Below, piece by piece: positions 34,212 to 40,857 of a DNA stretch of 40,857 nucleotides. The position numbers and the translations under genes were made by a program. The stretch's first letter is position 1, and the number at the start of each line of letters is the position of its first letter. The DNA is taken from the NCBI RefSeq assembly GCF_023913775.1, contig NZ_JAMXAX010000039.1, forward strand, positions 1-40,857, in the 5' to 3' direction. The notes under the pieces were generated by a model, which ran no database searches, was not told where the DNA came from, and saw only the letters and a list, made by a program, of their open reading frames with translations. The DNA comes from Acidovorax facilis. GTDB lineage: Bacteria > Pseudomonadota > Gammaproteobacteria > Burkholderiales > Burkholderiaceae_C.

Positions 34212-35117
34212 TCAAGAGACCGTTGGTTGAACGTATCCGGGAGCCAAGCTCGTGCTCGCACCGTAGATTGACAAAGGATCACGAAGCCAAAGGTGAAAAA
34301 CTTCGGGGTCCAAGCTGTGATCTGGAGAGCAATCTACCGCCCAAAGTTTGAGCAAGTAACCCACATTCGCAGCGCGAGCAGCGACCCGAAAAACGCCATC
34401 TGGCATGTCGTAATCCAGTCGGACGACACTCTCTCGTTTGTGGTTCGGATGTGGCACAAGCTCCAGGTTGATGATCCGACTCCACTGCACGTCTGAAGCA
34501 GAACGTTCGTGTGGCTCGATCTTGCTGTCGTCAAGCACTTCAGCAGACAGGATCCGTCTCAGAACGAAATCTAAAAACTGCTTCTTGTTGCGGTCAAAAG
34601 CTCGGGCGTGCCAACGAACACGGTTGCTGACCAATGCAAAAGGGACGATGTCACGTTGCATTTCGCCACTCGTGATGGAGACGTAAGTGATTCGCAGCGC
34701 TTTGTGCTGATGAATTGCGCGTGCGACGGCCGCGAGAATGTCCAGGCGTGGCACTGCCAGCTCCGATGGCTGCTCGCATGGCAATAGCTCCCCTTTTACC
34801 CCACTTCCCCCGTAGGCGGCCCCCTCAGAAAGCGCAGCTAGAACACGAGAAACCGAGTGCTCGTGCCAAGGGGCGAATTGCGAAGTGGGCCTGTAGACCT
34901 TGCGGGGGTCCAGTATCAGGTTGCCTGGTGCAAGCGCTATGTACTGAGCGATAGCACGGGTTGCAACTGCAGGAGATATGCCGAAACGATCGACGAGATC
35001 CGCCCGCGTTACCCCCCCAAAAAAGTAGGCTCTGAAGTCAATGAAAGCGAGCCTCTCTCTCTGAGCGAGGTTCAACGACTGGCCAGTTGAAGGGTCAACT
35101 GTTGAAATTGTCATCAT
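34212..35117 (-). CDS. WYL-domain regulator of the BrxR/CapW type
   Basis: Encodes 301 residues from the ATG at 35117; an adjacent ATG at 35114 is possible. The N-terminal winged helix matches the BrxR/CapW pattern closely: ERLAFIDFRAYFFGGVTRADL, FGISPAVATRAIAQY, LAPGNLILD. A WYL domain (about 125-200) carries RITYVSITSG and NRVRWHARAFDRNKKQFLDF, and a WCX-like C-terminus ends the protein. Such proteins repress phage-defence operons and are relieved by ligand binding to the WYL domain. Here no complete defence operon is adjacent. A palindrome at 35169-35196 is a likely operator. No Shine-Dalgarno sequence is present, and a putative promoter places the transcript start at the start codon. Confidence 0.82.
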   Translation of the reverse strand: MMTISTVDPSTGQSLNLAQRERLAFIDFRAYFFGGVTRADLVDRFGISPAVATRAIAQYIALAPGNLILDPRKVYRPTSQFAPWHEHSVSRVLAALSEGAAYGGSGVKGELLPCEQPSELAVPRLDILAAVARAIHQHKALRITYVSITSGEMQRDIVPFALVSNRVRWHARAFDRNKKQFLDFVLRRILSAEVLDDSKIEPHERSASDVQWSRIINLELVPHPNHKRESVVRLDYDMPDGVFRVAARAANVGYLLKLWAVDCSPDHSLDPEVFHLWLRDPLSIYGASTSLAPGYVQPTVS

Positions 35118-35123
35118 GAGTGT

Positions 35124-35151
35124 ATGGTAGGGACGGATCAAGATAAGTCAA
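35124..35151 (-). promoter_or_regulatory. promoter of the WYL regulator, possibly leaderless
   Basis: On the minus strand TTGACT (35146-35151) is spaced 16 bases from TACCAT (35124-35129). Transcription would begin near 35117, which is the start codon, explaining the missing ribosome-binding site. Confidence 0.5.
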
Positions 35152-35168
35152 CTTTCGATGCATTGACA

Positions 35169-35196
35169 TGATCATTTTGATGATACAAAATCGTCA
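35169..35196. promoter_or_regulatory. 28-bp palindrome, probable BrxR/CapW-type operator
   Basis: TGA..ATTTTG-N6-CAAAAT..TCA is an inverted repeat with only two mismatched positions outside the core. It lies between the WYL gene and the divergent small gene at 35236, an expected place for the WYL protein to bind. Confidence 0.6.
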
Positions 35197-35235
35197 CCGT
35201 GATCGCTTTGGTCACTCATTCGAAAGGATAGTTGT

Positions 35236-35412
35236 ATGGCAAAAAATGCCCCTGCCGGCGACGGTCAACGAGTTGGCGCAGTGCGTCAACGCAGCCAAAC
35301 CCAGACCCCTTCAGGTCATTACGTCAAACGTGATACTGAGACAGGCCGATTCATGGACGTAAAAACGTCCAGCAAAGAGCCTTTCAAGGGTGTGCGCAAA
35401 GAAGGAAAGTAG
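35236..35412 (+). CDS. small basic protein, unknown function
   Basis: Encodes 58 residues from an ATG with AAAGGA seven bases upstream. The product is polar and basic with a patterned C-terminal half: GHYVKRDTETGRFMDVK, then FKGVRKEGK. I associate such sequences with small conserved proteins on plasmids and islands but cannot name a function. It diverges from the WYL regulator across the palindrome at 35169 and is probably controlled by it. Confidence 0.65.
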   Translation: MAKNAPAGDGQRVGAVRQRSQTQTPSGHYVKRDTETGRFMDVKTSSKEPFKGVRKEGK

Positions 35413-35542
35413 GCGTCCGGGATGCTCGAACATACGGTGCCAAAGGCGCAGCACGCTACTGGCCAGCGGTTGGAAGCTGCGAGCTTGCCCGTGTCATGCG
35501 AAAAAAGCGCTGTCGGAGCTCACTCTCCGCAACCGGCGAAAA

Positions 35543-35578
35543 AGAAACGGGTCATGAGGGAACTCATGACCCGTTTCT
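35543..35578. repeat. perfect 16-bp hairpin
   Basis: AGAAACGGGTCATGAG pairs perfectly with CTCATGACCCGTTTCT around a GGAA loop (GNRA type). There is no T tract afterward except TTTCT inside the arm. It lies between the two small genes and could end or stabilise the first transcript. Confidence 0.6.
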
Positions 35579-35713
35579 ATCCCATGGGCTCCTGTCTGGC
35601 GACAAGGGCAAAGGGAGATGCACTGAAATACTCAATGCGTGTTTGGCGACCGCGAGTGTACTGCAGAGCTCTTCCCCTGGGCGAATCTCGCCAGAGGAAG
35701 GAGGTTGCAATAA

Positions 35714-35857
35714 ATGAGCAAGCAATTGAGCTTTGACTTTCCCTTGCCCGAGGGCATGAAAGTCATCTTCCGCCCCTACCGGACGCTTCCGAATGGCCAG
35801 CGACTCTGGGCACGCGCATATGGCTACAAGGCGTTCCCAATGCTAGTGCCGATCTAG
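35714..35857 (+). CDS. small protein, unknown function
   Basis: Encodes 47 residues from an ATG with AAGGAGG about 10 bases upstream, a near-ideal ribosome site. The product starts MSKQLSFDFPLPEGMKV and continues with an aromatic, basic sequence (FRPYRTLPNGQRLWARAYGYKAF). An intrinsic terminator begins eight bases after the stop, so this is a complete transcription-unit end. I do not recognise the family; similar short proteins occur on integrative elements. Confidence 0.65.
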   Translation: MSKQLSFDFPLPEGMKVIFRPYRTLPNGQRLWARAYGYKAFPMLVPI

Positions 35858-36320
35858 GCCAGAGGTTGGCCTATCAACCGAGCTGATAGGCCAACTTTTT
35901 ACCTAGCGCCCTGCCCTGCATGGCAAAACCAACATAGAAGTGTATGTGGCTTGGATGGCCTGCGACGGCGTCTTTTCCGACAGGCAGTTGTCCGAGCCCC
36001 CTCCCCCTTTACAGCCCCATATTTGGGTGAGAGGCAAACGACTCATCCGCTTCACGTCCATGTAGGTCGGAGCTACTTATGATCAGGACTCAAGAGCAAC
36101 AACGAGCTAGACCGAGGAAAACAACAATGCGACGGGAGCATCGATGGCCAAAGAACCATTTTTGGTACGCCCGTAGTTGCGTGAGGAGAGCCAATACGCG
36201 CGTCGAAATCCTCGCATTTGCTGCAGTCGCACATGGGGCTGGAGTCGCATCCATCCCCCCAGGATCAAGCTGTCGTTCCGCCGCAGCGTCCGCAGAACCG
36301 AAATCGCTGGGACGTGAGAA
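35858..36320. other. stretch without a confident gene
   Basis: Contains the terminator at 35865-35900 and a weak frame at 36079 (listed separately). The remainder shows no protein-like frame. The helicase promoter should be here. Confidence 0.45.
35865..35900 (+). terminator. intrinsic terminator
   Basis: GTTGGCCTATCA and TGATAGGCCAAC form a perfect 12-bp stem with a 7-base loop, followed by TTTTT. It closes the small-gene transcript ending at 35857. Confidence 0.92.
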
Positions 36321-36324
36321 ATGA
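36079..36324 (+). CDS. possible small gene upstream of the helicase
   Basis: Encodes 81 residues, rich in Arg, Ala and Ser. It has a CGGAG about 8 bases before the ATG, and its stop overlaps the helicase start (ATGA), as in coupled genes. The composition looks like chance reading of GC-rich DNA, and no family is recognised. Confidence 0.25.
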   Translation: MIRTQEQQRARPRKTTMRREHRWPKNHFWYARSCVRRANTRVEILAFAAVAHGAGVASIPPGSSCRSAAASAEPKSLGREK

Positions 36325-38207
36325 CAGTACCCTTCGGCTCAAACGCAAACCCGAATCAACTCGAAGCTATTCTTGCCACCGATGGGCCTGTTCTCATCAT
36401 CGCAGGACCTGGATCGGGCAAGACCTTCACGCTGGTCGAGCGCATCGTCTATCTCATCAAGTACAAGGGGGTTGCCCCCGAATCGCTGCTGGTCGCAACC
36501 TTCACGGATAAGGCAGCACGCGAGCTAACCACCCGCATCTCCAACCGGCTGGCCGAGCTAGGCATCCAGTTCAACCTGAACGAGATGTACCTCGGCACAT
36601 TCCACGCCATCTGCCTGCGGCTGCTGGAGGATTACCGCGAGTTCACCCGCCTCAAACGCAGCTTCACGCTGCTCGACCAGTTCGACCAGCAGTACTTCCT
36701 GTACCAGCGCATCAAGGAGTTTCGGGAGTTGCCGGATGCCCAGTTTGTCATGGGAGACGATCAGACAGGTCGTTGGGCTCAATCAGAAAGTCTGCTGAAG
36801 TGGCTAAACAAAGTCGGTGAAGAGGCGCTCGACGCCTCCACACTCGCAGCAGCCCCCGAACCGGAAATTCGCGCCTTGGCGGCTTGCTTTGCCAAGTACC
36901 AGGGCCTGCTGAACGAACACAACTCCCTGGACTTCTCTGGCATCCAGTACGAGGCCTTGCAACTGCTGGGTAAGCACCCCGAGGTGCTTACCCAGTTGCG
37001 AAAAAAGCTGACCCACCTCATGGTGGATGAGTACCAGGACACCAACACCATCCAGGAACGCATCCTTCTGTTGCTGGCGGGCGAGCGCCGAAACTTGTGC
37101 GTGGTGGGCGACGACGACCAGGGCTTGTACCGCTTTCGCGGGGCCACTATCCGCAACATTCTGGAGTTCCCGGCACTGTTCGACGACGGGCAATGTAAAC
37201 AGGTCAAGCTGACCGTCAACTACCGCTCGCACCCGGACATCATCCGCTTCTACAACGAGTGGATGAAAGAGCAGGTATGGGACGACGGCACGCGCGTGTT
37301 TCGCTTCGCCAAAGAGATCGTTCCGCGAGAGGATGACTTCCCGGACATGCCGACGGCTGTGCGGCTGGCCGCCAGTGACGACAAGGATGACACCACCAAC
37401 TGGCATGCGGAGGTGCTGGCATTTCTCAACGGCTTGAAGTCCACGGGCCAGCTCGCAGACTGGAATCAGGTCGCTTTTCTGTTCCGATCGGTCAAAAATG
37501 ACAAGGTGGTGGCACTGGCGCGCTTCCTCGAGACTCAGGGAGTGCCCGTATTCTCGCCCCGCTCGAACATGTTCTTCGAGCGCGAGGAGATCCGCCTGGT
37601 GATTGGCGCGCTGATCTTCCTGTTCCCTCAGTTTCCCAAGGTTCGTGCATGGGCCGAAGGCGTCACACTGCCCATCTGGGACTACTACGACCACCTGTGT
37701 TTCAAGCCCTTCATTGACGAGCTGCGCAAGCCGGAAAATAAGCCACTACTGGACTGGGCGCGCCCACTGGCCAAGCGCCACGCCGTACTGACTCAGAACA
37801 CCGACTACTCGTTCTCCGGCCTGTTCTACCAACTGCTGCAGTTCCCGTTGTTTTCGCGCTTCCTCACTGAGGAGGCTGTGCAAGGGGTGGACAAGGGGCG
37901 CGCCGCGCGCAACTTTGGCATCTTCTCAAAGCTGCTCACCAAGTTCGAGTACCTGCACTTTGTCAGCGTGCTTAACCCCGAGTGGCTGGAAAAGAACCTG
38001 CGTGACCTGTTCAACCAGTTCCTGCGCTTCCTGCAGGATGGTGGCATCGGCGAATACGAGGACGAGGCCGAGTACGCGCCCAAGGGCTGCGTCTCGTTCC
38101 TGACCATCCACCAGTCCAAGGGGCTGGAGTTTCCGGTGGTTGTGTGCGGTTCGCTGGAGGCGGTGCCGCGCAAGCAGTACGGGGTGTTGGCGCCGATTGA
38201 ATCTTGA
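36321..38207 (+). pseudogene. UvrD-like DNA helicase, 3' end cut off by an IS21 element
   Basis: About 628 residues remain. Superfamily 1A motifs are intact up to motif V: Walker A GPGSGKT (29-35), ATFTDKAARELTTRI (Ia), LMVDEYQDTN (II), VVGDDDQGLYRFRGA (III), LTVNYRSHPDI (IV), FLTIHQSKGLEFPVVV (V). Motif VI (normally with an ALTRA-like sequence) and the C-terminus are missing because the IS21-type element starts at about 38211 and supplies the stop. Helicases of this type unwind DNA in repair or in phage-defence and plasmid-control systems. Without motif VI the product should not couple ATP hydrolysis to unwinding. The downstream partner genes are gone. Confidence 0.85.
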
Positions 38208-38284
38208 CAGTGTGTGCCGATCCAACTTTGATAGGGGGCGTGTAGCCAGTATCTGCTAGGCTGGCTGTGGATAACTATAGCCTC

Positions 38285-39100
38285 CTACTGGGCTTGCACC
38301 TCCAGACTGGTTTCTGTTTTTCTATTCATTTCTCTGGATTTGATCTTTCCCTTTGCCTCCTTGGAGCTGTGGCGGAAGCGGTAGGACTCATTGCCGGTTT
38401 CAACGATGTGGCAGTGATGGGTGAGCCGGTCCAGCAGTGCCGTGGTCATCTTGGCATCACCGAAGACAGCGGACCACTCGGCAAACGTCAGGTTGGTGGT
38501 GATCAGAACGCTGGTGTGCTCATAGAGTTTGGACAGCAGATGGAACAGCAATGCTCCACCGGCCTGGCTGAATGGCAGGTATCCAAGTTCATCCAGAATG
38601 ACCAGGTCCATGCGCATCAAGCTCATGGCTATGCGCCCCGGATTTCCCTTGGCCTTCTCTTGCTCCAACGCATTGACCAGATCCACCGTCGAGTAGAACC
38701 GGACACGTTTGGAATGGTGCGTCAGCCCATTGATTCCCAGCGCCGTTGCCAAGTGGGTTTTGCCGGTGCCAGGACCACCAATCAGGACAACGTTCTGCGC
38801 ATCGTCGGTGAAGCTCAGGTCCGCCAACCTCTTGATCAGCACCTTGTCCACGGGTGAGACCTCGAAGTCGAAGCCAGCAAGATCCCGGTGAATCGGGAAG
38901 CGTGCTGCTTTCATCTGGTGGGCAATCGAGCGCATATGCCGATCCACGTCTTCCGCTTGAAGCAGGTGCTCTATCAGCCAGCGCGAGCTCTGAATCGAGG
39001 AGCCGCCATCCTGCTCCATAAGGTCAGCCCAGGCACTGACCATGCCATTCAGGCGCAGTGCCTTGAGCCCGCTTTGCACATCGCGTTTGGATTCAGACAT
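38285..39100 (-). CDS. istB: IS21 helper ATPase IstB
   Basis: Encodes 271 residues, normal length. It is a DnaC-like AAA+ ATPase with Walker [12 protein letters not shown] and Walker [13 protein letters not shown], followed by [12 protein letters not shown] and LLDRLTHH. It helps IstA choose and activate the target. Its start overlaps the istA stop by 8 bases, the usual coupling in IS21 elements. Confidence 0.95.
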   Translation of the reverse strand: MSESKRDVQSGLKALRLNGMVSAWADLMEQDGGSSIQSSRWLIEHLLQAEDVDRHMRSIAHQMKAARFPIHRDLAGFDFEVSPVDKVLIKRLADLSFTDDAQNVVLIGGPGTGKTHLATALGINGLTHHSKRVRFYSTVDLVNALEQEKAKGNPGRIAMSLMRMDLVILDELGYLPFSQAGGALLFHLLSKLYEHTSVLITTNLTFAEWSAVFGDAKMTTALLDRLTHHCHIVETGNESYRFRHSSKEAKGKIKSREMNRKTETSLEVQAQ

Positions 39101-40625
39101 GGATGACCCCTTGGTTATCGTTGTGGGTGGGGCGCAAACGGTCGTAGCGCGCGGTATCGGCCAGCGGGAGGTTGGTCAGTTGCAATGTGGTTTTGGCATG
39201 CTCCGGCCTGGGTGGCGCATTCAGCCTAGCCAGCACATTGCGCACATGCTCAGCACTGACACTTCCATTGGGCGTGGCACCTTCAAGGACAAGATCAACC
39301 GCCACCAGTACTGCGTCCAAGCCCGCCTGCGGCACGCTGGCCAGCACCTGTGCCATGGTGCGGTCACCGCCAGGGTGCCTCAGAAGGGATTTGCGCAAGC
39401 GCTGCAAGGGCTCAGGCAAGTCCAGGAACGGCGCACCGTTGCGCAGTGCGCCGGGCTTGCGCTGCACGAGTTCAATGTAGTGCTGCCAGTCATAGGTGAC
39501 TTGGCCACTGCCCGGCGTGCGGGCGTGGCTGGCGATGATGGTTTGCGCGCAGGCAATGTCCACCCGATTGGGGTACAGACGCGTGCTGACCAGGTGCCCA
39601 GCCCATTCGCAAGGAACGGAGTAGCGATTGCGCGCCACCGCCACCAGACATGTACTACTCACCCGCGCGGGCTTCTCCACATACCCATCAAACAGCACAG
39701 GCATGGACATGAGGTGGGGGCGCTCCAACTCCAACATCTCTGCCACCGTGAACTGCTTGTGGATCGGATGCACGGAGTCGGACCACACCGAGCGACACCG
39801 CTCGCCCAGCCATGCATTGAGTTCGGCAAACGATCCGAAGCGCCTGCTGGCGGCCTCGATCCAGATCCGCCTGCGACTGTCCTGCACGTTCTTCTCCACC
39901 ACCCCTTTCTCCCAGCCCGAGGCGACGTTGCAGAAGTCCGGATCAAACAGGTAGTGGCTGCACATGGCCGAGAAGCGTGCGTTGACGATGCGCCCCTTGC
40001 CTTTCTTGACCTTGTCCACCGCCGTCTTCATGTTGTCGTAGATGCCACGCCTGGCAACGCCTCCCAATGCATGGAAGGAGCGGGTATGGGCATCGAACAG
40101 CATCTCATGGCCCTGCCCAGGGTACGCAACAAGCCAGAAGGCACGACTGGCGCAGAGCTTCAGATGGGCCACTTGCAGTTTGTAGAACACTCCACCAACC
40201 AGCAGTCCTTCCTCGCTCCAGTCGAACTGGAAGGCCTCGCCCAACTCGAAGCTCAGCGGCACAAAGGCCTTGGCGGGATCCTTGGCGCTATCCACCCGCC
40301 ATGCTCGAATGAAGTCAGTCACGGCGCTATAACCACCCCGGTATCCCTGAGCCTGGATCTGGGCAAACAGCGCCTTGCCACTGCGCCTTGCGTTCTTGGC
40401 CCGGTGCGCATCCGTGCGCAGGGCCTGCTCCAGCACCGCCACAAATGGCGTGAGCTTGCCATCAGCCTTCTTGCGCTCGTACTTCGGGGGTATGTCTCCG
40501 GGGGCCTTGAGCCACTTCTTGACCGTGTTTCTGGCCAGTCCCGTTCTTCTGCAAATCTCTCCGTCAGAGAGTTGGTCGCGCCACTTCATGCGCCTGACCT
40601 TGCCAATCATGTCCATGGTGATCAC
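39093..40625 (-). CDS. istA: IS21 transposase IstA
   Basis: Encodes 510 residues. An N-terminal helix-turn-helix ([20 protein letters not shown], about 20-39) binds the ends. The DDE catalytic core has FQFDWSEEG (first Asp), YDNMKTAV (second Asp) and [10 protein letters not shown] (Glu). The reading frame is intact, so the element may still be active. Confidence 0.95.
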   Translation of the reverse strand: MITMDMIGKVRRMKWRDQLSDGEICRRTGLARNTVKKWLKAPGDIPPKYERKKADGKLTPFVAVLEQALRTDAHRAKNARRSGKALFAQIQAQGYRGGYSAVTDFIRAWRVDSAKDPAKAFVPLSFELGEAFQFDWSEEGLLVGGVFYKLQVAHLKLCASRAFWLVAYPGQGHEMLFDAHTRSFHALGGVARRGIYDNMKTAVDKVKKGKGRIVNARFSAMCSHYLFDPDFCNVASGWEKGVVEKNVQDSRRRIWIEAASRRFGSFAELNAWLGERCRSVWSDSVHPIHKQFTVAEMLELERPHLMSMPVLFDGYVEKPARVSSTCLVAVARNRYSVPCEWAGHLVSTRLYPNRVDIACAQTIIASHARTPGSGQVTYDWQHYIELVQRKPGALRNGAPFLDLPEPLQRLRKSLLRHPGGDRTMAQVLASVPQAGLDAVLVAVDLVLEGATPNGSVSAEHVRNVLARLNAPPRPEHAKTTLQLTNLPLADTARYDRLRPTHNDNQGVIHV

Positions 40626-40634
40626 CTCTTACAT

Positions 40635-40657
40635 CCCTGCTGAAAAATTCAGCAGGG
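40635..40657. promoter_or_regulatory. hairpin upstream of istA
   Basis: A perfect 10-bp stem, CCCTGCTGAA/TTCAGCAGGG, with loop AAA lies 10 bases before the istA start and inside the right end. It may limit istA expression by blocking the ribosome site or stopping read-in transcripts. Confidence 0.45.
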
Positions 40658-40694
40658 CAGTTGAACACCCCTGTCAATTTTGGATCGGCACCAG

Positions 40695-40857
40695 ACCTTT
40701 CAGACTGTCAGTTTTCGGTCGGCGACAACAAGCAAGCACAAGGCGCTGTCCTGGGAGCACGCCAACAAGATCGAGGCACAGTTGCGCGAAGAAGTGCAGC
40801 AGTTGCTGAAGCTGGCCGAAGACAGCGACAGCCGTCCTGTCAATGACGGCTTGGATG
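40695..40857 (+). pseudogene. IS1182-like transposase fragment, runs off the window
   Basis: An open frame from about 40695 to the window end encodes TSKHKALSWEHANKIEAQLR and then EEVQQLLKLAEDSDS. The S-K-H-K-A-x-S pattern followed by a charged helix matches the region just after the DGTK strand in IS1182-type transposases. The N-terminal part is missing because the IS21 end abuts it. Confidence 0.55.

Larger units (their letters stand above)
29862..38210. other. probable genomic island behind tRNA-Ser
   Basis: From the tRNA onward the gene content changes to mobile-element remnants, orphan regulators, small zinc-ribbon proteins, a PIN RNase and a helicase. The sequence is visibly less GC-rich and lacks the interspersed repeat found five times in the preceding 24 kb. 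No integrase gene is seen; it may be lost or lie outside the window. The right end is obscured by an IS21-type element. Confidence 0.55.
38211..40694 (-). mobile_element. IS21-family insertion sequence
   Basis: A 2.5-kb element with the istA-istB pair on the minus strand. The terminal inverted repeats start GTGCCGATCCAA at both ends (38214 rightward; 40691 leftward) and agree at 21 of 25 positions. The exact outermost base is unclear. The flanks differ: the helicase gene is on the left and a different transposase fragment on the right. No target duplication is visible, so a deletion or recombination followed insertion. Confidence 0.85.

Noticed and set aside
35422..35736. Plus-strand frame of about 104 codons
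   Set aside because: It runs through the perfect hairpin, overlaps the better-supported small gene at 35714, and has no protein-like pattern.
29862..38210. A complete BREX, CBASS, Gabija or CRISPR system
   Set aside because: Only a BrxR/CapW-type regulator and a truncated UvrD-like helicase are present; no methylase, cyclase, OLD nuclease, cas gene or CRISPR array was found.
38207..40857. Continuation of the helicase gene after the IS21 element
   Set aside because: The right flank translates as a transposase-like fragment, with no helicase motif VI.

Overview
The window looks like a chromosomal segment of a betaproteobacterium of the Comamonadaceae, with Acidovorax and relatives as the nearest impression. 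The basis is high-GC coding sequence in the first 29.7 kb, many LysR regulators, a Bug-type tricarboxylate-transport binding protein, and a short interspersed repeat (core around gatagct...cgctta...aagcgc) that I associate with this family. No rRNA or species marker is present, so the assignment is inference.

Region 1 (1-9.9 kb) holds metabolic and regulatory genes. They are a small secreted protein, an EamA/DMT exporter with a divergent LysR, a DsbA-like thioredoxin-fold protein, a small helical protein, a secreted metallo-beta-lactamase-fold protein with most zinc ligands replaced and its divergent LysR, and a Bug receptor/AtuA-C/AtuA operon with its divergent LysR.

Region 2 (10.0-15.0 kb, all minus strand) is a four-gene cassette of unrecognised function. 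It contains two membrane proteins, an XRE-HTH protein with a P-loop-less STAND-like region, and a membrane-anchored P-loop ATPase. The part of the ATPase between its two membrane helices ends in a pattern very like the C-terminus of a type IV pilin. This is the best candidate here for an undescribed system.

Region 3 (15.2-29.7 kb) is housekeeping. It contains a PhnD-like binding protein, a Blc-type lipocalin, a yejABEF peptide ABC transporter, fabI, a periplasmic LigE-type DNA ligase, a fasciclin protein, an Orn/Lys/Arg decarboxylase, and an NfeD/SPFH pair. A 163-bp imperfect palindrome lies between the lipocalin and yejF.

Region 4 (29.77-40.86 kb) begins at a complete tRNA-Ser(GGA) and is accessory. 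Behind the tRNA are a tandem 12-bp repeat and the tail of an IS5-family transposase. Then come a split zinc-ribbon/glycine-zipper protein, a coiled-coil protein with a Regnase-like PIN domain, a YaaW-like protein with a zinc ribbon, an XRE regulator, a WYL regulator of the BrxR/CapW type, two small genes too short for usual calling cut-offs, and a UvrD-like helicase. An IS21-family element cuts off the helicase, and a fragment of another transposase follows directly. The gene set resembles a decayed defence or mobile island, but no complete known defence system is visible.
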